Shown one piece after another: positions 1 to 8,029 of a DNA stretch of 64,000 nucleotides. Both the position numbers and the translations under genes were made by a program. Location: the NCBI GenBank assembly GCA_902363595.1, contig CABJAP010000007.1, positions 1 to 64,000 of the forward strand. The letters run 5' to 3'. Under the pieces are notes generated by a model. The model saw only the letters and a program-made list of their open reading frames with translations. It was not told the origin of the DNA and searched no databases. The stretch is from Clostridia bacterium. Its GTDB lineage: Bacteria > Bacillota > Clostridia > Peptostreptococcales > Anaerovoracaceae. Every line of letters begins with the position of its first letter. Positions within the stretch are counted from its first letter, which is position 1.

Positions 1-437
1 AATTTAAATGGTTTCATGGGGTTGCGAGAGGACTTTTGCATAGCATGGTGGACTGATTTTTTAATCCGCTATGCGCGAAATGATTGGTGGGGGCTTGGTT
101 TCGACTTTTTCAGTGGCCTCGCCAGCAGCCTTCTCCACGATAATTTTAGGCCTTTTTCGCTGCCAATCTGCCTAAAAACAGCAGGAAATTATCGCTTTTC
201 TAGCTATTTTTCTTTTCCCACGATGAAAATTCATCGCAAACCTAGACCAAAACAAGCTCGAGCGATTATTTTGCTTTTCACCCTTTATTAGCCCGGGCCC
301 GAAGGGCCCGCTCTGAAACAGCCTTGACAAACTCAACGCGTATGAAAATGCTTCGTATTTCCAATAGTTTACAAAATGAGTCGAAAGAGGTACCGCTCCC
401 CTCACCCAGATATTACCGCTATCCATAGACCAGTCCC
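1..437. other. Non-coding stretch without recognised gene
   Basis: No convincing gene. Short open frames on both strands lack ribosome sites and recognisable domains. The only clear structure is a perfect 7-bp GC-only hairpin at 294-300/304-310 with a GAA loop. No T-run follows it, so it is not an ordinary terminator. Confidence 0.5.
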
Positions 438-531
438 CGTGCTATAATAAAAACCGTAAGAAGGATTTGATGAAGGTCCATCCTTTTTTTAATATTAACA
501 GCAGATAAGGCGCCCGCAGCGGTGCCTTTTT
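438..531 (+). ncRNA. Possible short transcript: extended -10 followed by two hairpins
   Basis: A TATAAT at 443-448 is preceded by TG at the extended -10 position (440-441); no good -35 is seen. Downstream are a small hairpin (AAGGA 461-465 with TCCTT 480-484, then a T-run) and a better terminator at 507-531 (AAGGC/GCC stem, T5). Together they would give an RNA of about 75 nt or less. No known RNA family is recognised. It may equally be leftover terminators. Confidence 0.25.
507..531 (+). terminator. Rho-independent terminator
   Basis: GC-rich stem (AAGGC.CC with GG.GCC) around a CGCAGC loop, followed by TTTTT. Confidence 0.6.
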
Positions 532-576
532 GCTTTAAAGCCAACCGTTTTTTCTATTCAATTTGACACTTTTCTA

Positions 577-605
577 TTGACTTTCAAAACCCTCCATAGT
601 AAAAT
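577..605 (+). promoter_or_regulatory. tRNA-Ala promoter
   Basis: TTGACT at 577-582, a 17-nt spacer, then TAAAAT at 600-605. The predicted start is about 8 nt before the tRNA, as expected for a stable RNA gene. Confidence 0.75.
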
Positions 606-620
606 AATTCTTGACAGTTT

Positions 621-696
621 GGGGGATTAGCGCAGCTGGGAGCGCGTTTGACTGGCAGTCAAGAGGTCACGGGTTCGAGCCCCGTATTCTCCACCA
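621..696 (+). tRNA. tRNA-Ala (anticodon GGC)
   Basis: A 76-nt cloverleaf can be folded by eye. The acceptor arm GGGGGAT pairs with ATTCTCC (two G-U pairs) and the anticodon stem TTTGA/TCAAG encloses the loop CTGGCAG, giving anticodon GGC. The T-arm is ACGGG-TTCGAGC-CCCGT. CCA is encoded at 694-696. The gene stands alone, between its own promoter and terminator. Confidence 0.95.
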
Positions 697-700
697 AGAA

Positions 701-735
701 AAAAAAGAATGTTCAAAAACGAACATTCTTTTTTT
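701..735 (+). terminator. Terminator after tRNA-Ala
   Basis: Long A/T stem (AAAAAAGAATGTTC with GAACATTCTTTTTT) around a 6-nt loop. The stem's 3' side serves as the U-tract. Confidence 0.85.
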
Positions 736-839
736 ATGAACCTGCTGCAGGAAAATCGATTTGCCTCATACAGCCCCCTGGCAGGCCAGGACACTATTTG
801 TCCGAAAGAGTTTTCGGACAACCTCCTGATCATATCGCT

Positions 840-1085
840 CTATTTATCGGCCCAGGGGAATACCTGCCCGCATTTGGCGCAGGAATCCGGCCGTTCAAAT
901 TTTAGGTTTTTCGGGGTCAGATACACCATGCCATAATAGTGCCATTGCTTGATCAGATTGCCGCACTGGGGGCAGGAATCCATCAGAGGCGCGCCGCATT
1001 CCTGACAGTGCTCATCTCCTTTGACTCTTCGATACGTGATATTCACGTGGCCGCTTTCGCATATTCTCGCATAGAAATTACTCAT
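840..1085 (-). CDS. Small zinc-ribbon protein, DUF2321-like
   Basis: This 81-residue protein has four CxxC-type cysteine pairs (CxEC, CPxC, CAKC and an N-terminal C..GH motif), typical of a double zinc ribbon. The opening, YARICESGHV, resembles DUF2321 proteins, whose function is unknown. Its start codon overlaps the stop of the upstream redox protein (TAATG), so the two are translationally coupled. It is the last gene of the molybdenum hydroxylase cluster. No catalytic residues are recognised, and a role as metal-binding accessory factor is inference only. Confidence 0.7.
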   Translation of the reverse strand: MSNFYARICESGHVNITYRRVKGDEHCQECGAPLMDSCPQCGNLIKQWHYYGMVYLTPKNLKFERPDSCAKCGQVFPWADK

Positions 1086-1279
1086 TACTTATCCTCCATC
1101 ATGGATTCAACTTCGCTCATTCTTCCGCTGACCAGTTCTTCGGGAAGGCATACCTGCCCGCACTGGGGACACCTGCTGACTTTATGACGAAAGCTTTTTC
1201 CCAGATACGAAAACTGTACTTCCAGTTCCGCAAGCTCTACTTTACATTTATCACAAATCAGTCTCTGTTTTTCTTCCAT
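1085..1279 (-). CDS. Small CxxC redox/zinc protein of the DVU_1557 type
   Basis: A 64-residue protein with CDKC near residue 9 and CPQC near residue 37, forming one zinc-ribbon or rubredoxin-like knuckle. Small proteins of this kind (called DVU_1557 family redox proteins in Desulfovibrio and Clostridia) accompany molybdopterin aldehyde oxidoreductases and their pyridine-nucleotide oxidoreductase partner. That is the arrangement here. Its start overlaps the end of the large oxidoreductase gene by 29 nt and its end touches the next gene. The likely role is electron transfer or assembly for the molybdoenzyme. This assignment rests on context and cysteine spacing. Confidence 0.7.
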   Translation of the reverse strand: MEEKQRLICDKCKVELAELEVQFSYLGKSFRHKVSRCPQCGQVCLPEELVSGRMSEVESMMEDK

Positions 1280-3599
1280 TCCAGACAGCCTCCAATTCTA
1301 TTTTCATTCTATGGGTATACAGGTTGTGGACTTCATAGCCCTGTTCCAAAGGCGTGTATTCCACCCAGCATGTGATATGCCCGATCTCCTTATATGCTTT
1401 GTAATGCCCTGTATTTGGGTCAAAGGTTCTCCTGCCTGTCGTTTGGGCGTTATCAATGACCGCGCATATATCCTCTTCAAGGATTTTTTGTTTGTTTACC
1501 TTTTCCCGGACTTCATCCTCCATGATGAGGGGATATTCATTTTCATATGATTCCATTTTCGGTTCTTCTTTCCAGATTTCTTCGAGTAGTCGCTTTTTTA
1601 AGGCGACACGGTTCATTCTCCTGCGGGTCAGGTCAGGCTGTGATCTTACTCCGTCAGGGTCAATACCAAAGAGGATATCCAGTATATGGACGGTCTTTTT
1701 TCCCCTGTCGCAGAAAATATCTTTACAATTTGAACAATACACAATATAAGGGGCCTCACTGAGTTCCATCCTCTGGCGGGCAACGTATTCTGCGAATTCA
1801 GGTGCGGCAACGCTTCCCATACCGCCAAACCCGCAGCAGCCGTGCTGGTCGCCCTTGGGCAGTTCACCGGCGCTGATGCCGGAAGCGGAAATAAGCGTTC
1901 GCACTGCCGATTGTACGTTCTCTTCATTGCGGGCAGAACACGGGTCAAAAATAGCATAGGAAGTCCCCTTGTCCTCTTTCGCGGCTTCATCAGGTTCAAA
2001 TCCCCACTGCTCCAGTATTTCATACAAAGACACCGTCTCGATCTCCGGAAGATATTGCCGGATATGCTTTTGACAGGACATACAGGCCATGATTAACGTA
2101 GGTTTTCCCAGATCCATCCAGTCGCGTCTGAGGGCTTCAATTTCTTCCCCATGCTGCCGGCTGTTTCCATCCCAGTCCGCCGGCACGCTGCAGCACCTCA
2201 GCAGAATAGAAGTATCCGGCTGTTTGGAAAGCAGCCATTTATACGGTCTTAAAACATATTCCGGCTCCAATGCGCCCAGATTACATCCTGGGAAAAAGGC
2301 ATAGTTGCCTTCCGTGCCCATGGTTTTTTTAAGCGCCGCGTACTCTCCGTTTGCAAAAGCCATATCGCGTATGAAATACTGCCTGTACGCTGCCGGCACT
2401 TTATCAGCATCATGCATTTTATGTCTTGCGTATTTCACCATGCCGCACAGGTCTATATGCTCGGGACAGCCTTCTGTCATCAGATCGCACCTGGTACAGG
2501 CCGCCACGTATTTTCGCGCCGGGGATTTATGAACAAGAGAGCCTGCGGGTTTGCAGGAGAGAAAAATCTCATCTCTCATTTTAACCGGCATTTTATCAAA
2601 GTATGCCACAAGGTCGCACTGAGCGGTGCAGGCGTCGCATTGGCAGCGTATGCAGCGCTTGGCTTCTGCGATACATTCCTCCTGATCCAGGATCTTTCCA
2701 TCCTTTGGAATCACCGCCGGAGTATCGGTCAGCTTGTCTTGATCAGGCACACAGCCTGTCGGTTGGGCCTGCTTTGGATAATCCAGTTTTTTTGCTTTCA
2801 AAAACCCTTCTGCGGATGAAGCGATATTGATCCCGTCCGCCAGGGCATGCATCAGATCTTTGCCGCATACCTCACCGCCGATAAACACAGCCGTATCGCC
2901 CACCGTCATATAACCGCCGGGGCCGCCGGTTTCTGTCTTTTGGTTCGGCATCGGCAGGCCAAAGGTATTTCCGCCTTTTCCCGTTGCCACATAAATAACA
3001 TCAAAGGTCTCTCCGCCGCCTGAAGCATCTGGGGATTCCGAGCCGCCGTTTTTACAAAGTTTATGGATATCATCGATTTGGGTATTGAGCCTGAGTTCAT
3101 AGTTTTCATTTGCAAATTGCAGATCAAACTCAGCCATGTATACGGATTCCTCCATCAGTTCTTTGAGGTGTCCGCCAATCCTGTCTTCTTTTTCAAAAAC
3201 GGTTACCGGATATTTTTTCGAAGCCATGCGGAAAGCAAAGCCCATACCGGAAAGCCCGGCGCCGATGACTGCGACACTTTTTTTCTTCGCCGGAAGATTA
3301 TATTTATTCGATGTTTTACGCGTTGCGCTTGCAACCACCGATTTCTCCATGAGTCTTACCTGCACCGGTGCGTCTATGCTCTTGCGTATACATACATTTT
3401 CACAATACGCAGGGCAGATTTCTGATACAATACCCGGGAAAACGACTTGATCCCGAATTGATTTATAGGCTGCATTAAAACGCCCCGTTGCAATTTTATC
3501 CTGGACGGTAAGAATATCCAGTTTGAACGGACATGCATCGGCACACGCGGGAATATCCCGCTCTCTGCATGTCTCAAATTGTTTATAATAATTTTGCAT
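1251..3599 (-). CDS. Pyridine nucleotide-disulfide oxidoreductase with Fe-S and CCG domains
   Basis: A 782-residue multi-domain electron-transfer flavoprotein. Residues 1-100 resemble the GltD/glutamate-synthase small-subunit Fe-S domain, with cysteines at 11, 19, 23, 62, 66 and 70. A Rossmann FAD site GAGLSG lies at 113-118. Two further cysteine clusters follow around 320-345 and 380-400. The C-terminal half is a heterodisulfide-reductase-like CCG domain (FFPGCN and CCGFGG motifs). Such 'dicluster-binding' oxidoreductases are encoded beside molybdopterin aldehyde oxidoreductases and probably link them to NAD(P)H or ferredoxin. An extended -10 promoter lies upstream, so it may be expressed separately from the molybdoenzyme. 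The electron partner is inferred. Confidence 0.85.
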   Translation of the reverse strand: MQNYYKQFETCRERDIPACADACPFKLDILTVQDKIATGRFNAAYKSIRDQVVFPGIVSEICPAYCENVCIRKSIDAPVQVRLMEKSVVASATRKTSNKYNLPAKKKSVAVIGAGLSGMGFAFRMASKKYPVTVFEKEDRIGGHLKELMEESVYMAEFDLQFANENYELRLNTQIDDIHKLCKNGGSESPDASGGGETFDVIYVATGKGGNTFGLPMPNQKTETGGPGGYMTVGDTAVFIGGEVCGKDLMHALADGINIASSAEGFLKAKKLDYPKQAQPTGCVPDQDKLTDTPAVIPKDGKILDQEECIAEAKRCIRCQCDACTAQCDLVAYFDKMPVKMRDEIFLSCKPAGSLVHKSPARKYVAACTRCDLMTEGCPEHIDLCGMVKYARHKMHDADKVPAAYRQYFIRDMAFANGEYAALKKTMGTEGNYAFFPGCNLGALEPEYVLRPYKWLLSKQPDTSILLRCCSVPADWDGNSRQHGEEIEALRRDWMDLGKPTLIMACMSCQKHIRQYLPEIETVSLYEILEQWGFEPDEAAKEDKGTSYAIFDPCSARNEENVQSAVRTLISASGISAGELPKGDQHGCCGFGGMGSVAAPEFAEYVARQRMELSEAPYIVYCSNCKDIFCDRGKKTVHILDILFGIDPDGVRSQPDLTRRRMNRVALKKRLLEEIWKEEPKMESYENEYPLIMEDEVREKVNKQKILEEDICAVIDNAQTTGRRTFDPNTGHYKAYKEIGHITCWVEYTPLEQGYEVHNLYTHRMKIELEAVWNGRKTETDL

Positions 3600-3661
3600 T
3601 TTTTTCTCCTTAAAGCTTATATAGGCCCGATCTTATCTTAGCCAAGCCTCTGAGCAAAAAC

Positions 3662-3670
3662 ATTATACCA
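3662..3670 (-). promoter_or_regulatory. Extended -10 promoter of the oxidoreductase gene
   Basis: On the minus strand TGGTATAAT matches an extended -10 element (TGnTATAAT) about 60 nt before the ATG. The -35 region is poor. Confidence 0.5.
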
Positions 3671-3720
3671 TAAAACTCTGCCTGCGGCCCGCCTTCTCAG
3701 ATTTTGACAAATTATAGAAC

Positions 3721-3745
3721 GGAGCGTGCAAATCACGCACGCTCC
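3721..3745 (-). terminator. Strong hairpin after the molybdoenzyme gene
   Basis: A perfect 9-bp stem GGAGCGTGC/GCACGCTCC with a 7-nt loop lies 36 nt beyond the molybdoenzyme stop. Only a weak T-rich tail follows, so it may be a partial terminator or an mRNA-stabilising processing hairpin. Confidence 0.5.
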
Positions 3746-3780
3746 GCAGTTGAATATTTGGTTTTCAGATTACCGTAGCC

Positions 3781-6720
3781 TTATTTCCACTGAACGCCTT
3801 CCTTACCAAGTGAACCGAATTCCAGGTTTTCAGGTTTTGAAGGAGTAAGCGGATTATTTTTGATTTCCTCGATGGCATCGTAAAGATCCGATCCCAGGAA
3901 GTATGGCTCAGGTGCGTTGGGGTTTGGTTCTCCCTTAGCAAGAGCCTCCATTCCGGCTTTGATCTTGTCCGGTGTTGCCGGGAGCTCATGTACTCTTACG
4001 CCTACCGCATTATTAATGGCATTGATTACAGCCATGTGATCGGATGACTGGAATGCTTCGGAGGCTCCGGATGAACCGAAAGGACCTCTTGGGTCAGTAC
4101 CGCCCACATCAACCGATACAAGCTTATCCGGAACATCCTTGATGTAAGGCACACCCGCGCCAAGCATGTTGGCATGTTTCTTAAGGTCATCGTAGTTTTC
4201 GCTGAGAGCGAATCCAATGGCGTGGGAAATACCACCGTTAACCTGACCTTCAACAGCCTGTATGTTACCAGGTTTACCGATCCAGTAAATGCAGGTCATA
4301 CCTGTACATGTTGTCTTTCCTGTCGCGGTTTCTACATCAACCTCTGCCAGGAACAGCGCATATGTGTATGTGTAAGTCGGGTTACCGCTTCCATCGTTCG
4401 GGTCAAGGTCGTAGAAGCAATCGTATTCGTCAGCTGTAGCCCAGTCTCCGTCGTATCTTGTCGGAATTCCTTCTGCAACCATTTCGTCATAAGTTCTGTA
4501 AGTACCGTCGGGCTTTCTCATTGCATCTGCGATATTCTTAGCAGCTACGATACTTGCTTTACCATTGGCATAATGGGATCTGGAACCTGCAGACTCACCG
4601 GTGTTCGGACAGTATTTGCTGTCTGTCTGGATCAGCTTGATGTCATCCGGTGTAACGTCCGGGAAGTAAGGCTTGAGAGCTTCCAGCGTACAAATGAGGG
4701 AACCCTGGTCGCCGCCCTGTCCCTGATCCTGCCATGTATCGTATTTTCTGAACTTCGGTCTGTCTCCAGGCATCAGCTCGATGGCAACATGGGCTTCGTC
4801 AACCGCACCCAGGCCTACGTTATATCCGCCCCAGGCGATACCGACACCCTTCTTGATTTCGTCTGTTGATTCAGCTTTCGCCTTTGCAACAGCTTCCTCA
4901 TACATCGGTTTTAATTTATCCATCATTTCTTCCATTGGATAATGGAGGAACGGATACTGGTTCAGATTGTCCTGTCCCGGTCTTGCGATATTCTTATATC
5001 TGATTTCAAACGGATCGATTCCCGCTTTTTCAGCCAGCATGTCCACCAGCGCTTCGGAGCATGTAAATGCCTGCGGAGCACCGTATCCTCTATATGCAGT
5101 ACCGAAGGAGTGGTTTGTAGCAGCTACTCTTGAGAGACCTACCACATTGGGCATGTAATACGGGTAGAACATAAATCTTGAAATCTTAGTCAGTTTGTCG
5201 TCACCCAGTTCTAAGAACGGACCATGGTCCAGTCCTGCGTCAAATTCGCCGGCAACGAACATGCCGTCCTTATCGCAGGCAAGCTTGGCGTTGAAGTAAG
5301 CCGGAGAACGTTTGCCGGATACTGCCATGAACTGACCGTAATCCATCGACAGTGAGCAAGGCATGCCGGTAACCTTGGCAGCCATGCCGACCATGGAATA
5401 AGTGTGAGCACTCATAGCCCATCCGAAAGATCCTCCGGTCGGATTTTCGATAACTCTCAGTTTTTCAACCGGAACTCCGATCGCTTCTGCGATTTCATCT
5501 CTGTCAAAGTATAAGGTCATCGTCTTGCAGTGGATGCAGAGGTTGTCATCTTCATCATAGTATGCCTGCATAACATCACCTTCGATGGACATATGCGGCT
5601 CTCTGGATGAATAGAAGGAACCCTCTACCGAGTATGCAGCATCGCCGATGATTTCCGGAACCTTCTCATGATCGCCCTTGAGTACAGGAAGCTCGGAGTA
5701 AATGTTTTTACCGTATGTATCCGGCATCCAGTCATGGATTTTCTCAGCGTCCGGAGTAACAGCTTCCAGATAATTCATATATTCAGGCAGCGGCTCAAGT
5801 TCAACCTTTACTGCGTCTGCCGCGGCTTTTGCATGCGCTCTTGTGTCTGCGCATACCAGCGCAACAACATCACCATAATAAAGGATTTCATCTTCAGCCA
5901 AAACGTGATGCGCCTGCTGCATTTCAACCGTTCTTTCTGAGAAAGCATAGGTCATCAGTCTGTTTGCACCTTTTACATCTTCAGCAGTAACAATCTTTAC
6001 TACGCCAGGCATTTTTTCCGCTTCGCTGCAATCGATGTTGATAATCTTCGCGTGGCTGTACTTTCTTGGCTGAACCAGTTCAACCTTGAGTGTTTCTTCC
6101 GGCATGTGCAGTTCTACATCATCACCGTAGTCGCATACACCGCAGGCCTTAGGCATGGCATTGGGTCTGATGAGCGGTTTGCCGTAGAAATCGCCTACAT
6201 CCTTTGACCAGTCATAAGTAATATCGTCAAATGTCTTTTCTCCGCGCATAATCGCAGCCGCTTCCATAACAGCGTCCACAATCTGCTTGTAACCAGTGCA
6301 TCTGCAGACATTTCTATGTTTCTGGAACCAATCACGAACATCTTCTCTTGTCGGGTTTGGATTGTCCAGTAGCAGCTGATAAGCAGATACAATAAATCCA
6401 GGTACGCAGAATCCGCACTGTACGGCTCCGAGATGTACCCATGCATACTGGAGCGGATGCGGGTTCAGTACTGTTCCGATTCCTTCGATCGTCATAACGG
6501 AACTGTATTCTTTAACATTCTTGATCTTTCTGGTACAGGAACGGATTACTTTTCCGTCCAGAATAACAGAGCATGCTCCGCATACGCCGGTACCGCAGCC
6601 TACTTTCGTTCCAGTCAGGCCCAGACGACGCAGTACGGATGCCAGCGTGTCCTTTTCGGGATCGCAGATGAACATACGGTCCGCGCCGTTGATGTTCAGG
6701 GTCATTTTCTTCAAATTCAT
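3781..6720 (-). CDS. Molybdopterin-dependent aldehyde oxidoreductase / xanthine-oxidase family enzyme
   Basis: This 979-residue enzyme is a single-chain Mo hydroxylase in the Desulfovibrio MOP layout. A plant-type [2Fe-2S] domain (Cys 42, 47, 50, 62) comes first, then the helical [2Fe-2S] domain (Cys 102, 105, 139, 141; CRCTGY). The large Mo-binding domains follow from about residue 180. No FAD domain is present. Near the C-terminus, GSSGASEAF carries the Glu expected to act as catalytic base. It would hydroxylate an aldehyde or N-heterocycle using water. A structured leader with terminator and a good promoter precede it, and electron-transfer genes follow. The substrate cannot be read from sequence. 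Confidence 0.9.
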   Translation of the reverse strand: MNLKKMTLNINGADRMFICDPEKDTLASVLRRLGLTGTKVGCGTGVCGACSVILDGKVIRSCTRKIKNVKEYSSVMTIEGIGTVLNPHPLQYAWVHLGAVQCGFCVPGFIVSAYQLLLDNPNPTREDVRDWFQKHRNVCRCTGYKQIVDAVMEAAAIMRGEKTFDDITYDWSKDVGDFYGKPLIRPNAMPKACGVCDYGDDVELHMPEETLKVELVQPRKYSHAKIINIDCSEAEKMPGVVKIVTAEDVKGANRLMTYAFSERTVEMQQAHHVLAEDEILYYGDVVALVCADTRAHAKAAADAVKVELEPLPEYMNYLEAVTPDAEKIHDWMPDTYGKNIYSELPVLKGDHEKVPEIIGDAAYSVEGSFYSSREPHMSIEGDVMQAYYDEDDNLCIHCKTMTLYFDRDEIAEAIGVPVEKLRVIENPTGGSFGWAMSAHTYSMVGMAAKVTGMPCSLSMDYGQFMAVSGKRSPAYFNAKLACDKDGMFVAGEFDAGLDHGPFLELGDDKLTKISRFMFYPYYMPNVVGLSRVAATNHSFGTAYRGYGAPQAFTCSEALVDMLAEKAGIDPFEIRYKNIARPGQDNLNQYPFLHYPMEEMMDKLKPMYEEAVAKAKAESTDEIKKGVGIAWGGYNVGLGAVDEAHVAIELMPGDRPKFRKYDTWQDQGQGGDQGSLICTLEALKPYFPDVTPDDIKLIQTDSKYCPNTGESAGSRSHYANGKASIVAAKNIADAMRKPDGTYRTYDEMVAEGIPTRYDGDWATADEYDCFYDLDPNDGSGNPTYTYTYALFLAEVDVETATGKTTCTGMTCIYWIGKPGNIQAVEGQVNGGISHAIGFALSENYDDLKKHANMLGAGVPYIKDVPDKLVSVDVGGTDPRGPFGSSGASEAFQSSDHMAVINAINNAVGVRVHELPATPDKIKAGMEALAKGEPNPNAPEPYFLGSDLYDAIEEIKNNPLTPSKPENLEFGSLGKEGVQWK

Positions 6721-6771
6721 AATAGCTTGCCTCCGATTTTTCCAATAAAACTTGTTTTAACTTGGTAACAA

Positions 6772-6815
6772 TCTGAAAAAATAAAGACCCTCCGCTCATT
6801 TGTGCGGAAAGGTCT
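6772..6815 (-). terminator. Intrinsic terminator in the molybdoenzyme leader
   Basis: On the minus strand AGACC.CCGC pairs with GCGG.GGTCT, followed by TTTATTTTTT. It sits about 50 nt before the start codon and after a folded leader, the usual place for a riboswitch expression platform. AACCUA just upstream can pair with UAGGGUU earlier in the leader, a possible antiterminator. Confidence 0.75.
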
Positions 6816-6819
6816 AGGT

Positions 6820-7061
6820 TGCGATCTGCTCCTCAAAACATATGTACTGCGCAGCTAAAGAAACCCTACATTCCAATCAGCTCGGCTGCTGCATATAAAC
6901 GACTGCCGCAAAGCTGACGGTTTCGGCCTGGCTGCCAGATCATCCATCCTTTCCAAACACGGGAGGCCCACGCGTTTCCGCAGTGAACCCATTGGTCCCG
7001 ATTCCATGCGTTCCGCAGCGAAGGAATTCGGGACTCGGATCTCTATCTTATCTGTTACATT
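6820..7061 (-). ncRNA. Structured leader, probable molybdenum-cofactor (Moco) riboswitch
   Basis: About 240 nt of leader between promoter and terminator folds into several helices seen by eye. They are: an 11-bp stem pairing 7023-7034 with 6995-7005; a stem at 6965-6989 capped by a GAAA tetraloop; and a long-range 6-bp helix 6936-6941/6823-6828 enclosing a GCCGAAACCGUCAGC segment. Moco RNAs are known upstream of molybdoenzyme genes in Clostridia and contain a GNRA tetraloop. The family assignment rests on this architecture and the downstream gene; I could not align it to the Moco model. A tungsten-cofactor variant is possible. Confidence 0.6.
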
Positions 7062-7067
7062 GACAAC

Positions 7068-7097
7068 ATTTTATCAGTTTGTTCTCCTGTATGTCAA
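7068..7097 (-). promoter_or_regulatory. Promoter of the molybdoenzyme leader
   Basis: Minus-strand TTGACA (7092-7097), 18-nt spacer, TAAAAT (7068-7073). The -35 lies inside an inverted repeat (GTTCTCCTG 7081-7089 with CAGGAGAA 7098-7105) that could be an operator or a terminator for the gene upstream. Confidence 0.75.
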
Positions 7098-7229
7098 CAG
7101 GAGAAACCATTATTTTTGTACTATTTTGCGATTTTACTGCAAATCAAGTTGCTAATTTTAAAATCCTTGAGAATTAATCTCATTTATTGTAAATTGGATA
7201 TTTGTTTTGAGAAAGTTTTTTCTACTACT

Positions 7230-8018
7230 TTATACCCATTTTATGTCTTCCCGTTTTAACCGTTCCGGGATATGGAAGTATTCTTCCTGCTGGGGATAGC
7301 CAGCCATGAAAGCGCCGTAAAAGCTGTTGTTGTCCGGCAGCGGCGGCAGAAGTTCCCGGATCTGGGGGATCGCGTTGCACATTCTTGTCAAATAGCCGGC
7401 CCAGCAGGTTCCGATGCCTCTAGCTTGAAGGACCAGTTCGGCAGTGGTCATGGCGATGGCCGTATCGGCCGGCGAATTAATGGCGTTATTTCTTCCATAG
7501 CACAGAATCAGTATGGGCGCTGTTCCCATAACCACATTGTTGCCCTCTTCATATTCGCTGGCGATTTCCGGAGATGTTCCCGTTTCTTTCACATAGTCCA
7601 ATATGTACCCCATCATTTTTTCAATCACCTCTTTGGAATCGATGACCATCCACTTGGCCGGATGCTGGTTTTTGGCGCTGGGCGCCCAGGCTGCCATTTC
7701 CAATGCGTGGCGCACCAGCTCCCGGTCGGGCGGCGTCTGCTTGAAATGGCGATAGGATCTTCTGGTCAGGATGTGGTTATCCAAGTCTTCGGCAAAGCCC
7801 TGGGAAAGTGCGGGCAAAGTTCGGTCAAGTACAGCCGGTTTGTCATCCCAGCAAATGGCGTTTTGGGGACATGCAGCCGCGCAGTGCATACATTTGAGAC
7901 AAGCCTTTCCCTCTCTCAGCTGGGGCCTTCCATCCTTTTCCCCCAGCACGGTAAAGGGGCATACGGATACACATTTCAGGCATTCAACACACTTTTCCAT
8001 ATCAAATTTTATCATCAT
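7230..8018 (-). CDS. 4Fe-4S ferredoxin-nitroreductase fusion
   Basis: A 262-residue protein. Residues 1-55 hold two 4Fe-4S motifs (CVECLKCVSVCP and CLKCMHCAAACP), and residues 80-260 form an FMN nitroreductase domain (RRSYRHFK, WAPSAKNQHPAKW, ...GIGTCWAGY). Such fusions are common in anaerobes and pass electrons from ferredoxin-type clusters to FMN for reduction of nitro-, ene- or other acceptors. It starts 11 nt after addB on the same strand with GGAGG upstream, so it is probably the last gene of the fab-addB operon. The true substrate is unknown. Confidence 0.85.
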   Translation of the reverse strand: MMIKFDMEKCVECLKCVSVCPFTVLGEKDGRPQLREGKACLKCMHCAAACPQNAICWDDKPAVLDRTLPALSQGFAEDLDNHILTRRSYRHFKQTPPDRELVRHALEMAAWAPSAKNQHPAKWMVIDSKEVIEKMMGYILDYVKETGTSPEIASEYEEGNNVVMGTAPILILCYGRNNAINSPADTAIAMTTAELVLQARGIGTCWAGYLTRMCNAIPQIRELLPPLPDNNSFYGAFMAGYPQQEEYFHIPERLKREDIKWV

Positions 8019-8029
8019 TCAACCTCCAT

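Noticed and set aside
172..426. 84-codon minus-strand frame
   Set aside because: No ribosome site, no domain, and composition typical of random frames in non-coding DNA.
627..833. 68-codon minus-strand frame ending in GARTRDLLTASQTRSQLR
   Set aside because: It is antisense to the tRNA-Ala gene and its terminator; this peptide is a familiar spurious product of tRNA antisense translation.
7081..7105. Terminator for the nitroreductase gene
   Set aside because: The CTCCTG/CAGGAG hairpin lacks a T-run on the minus strand and overlaps the -35 of the next promoter; recorded only as an inverted repeat.
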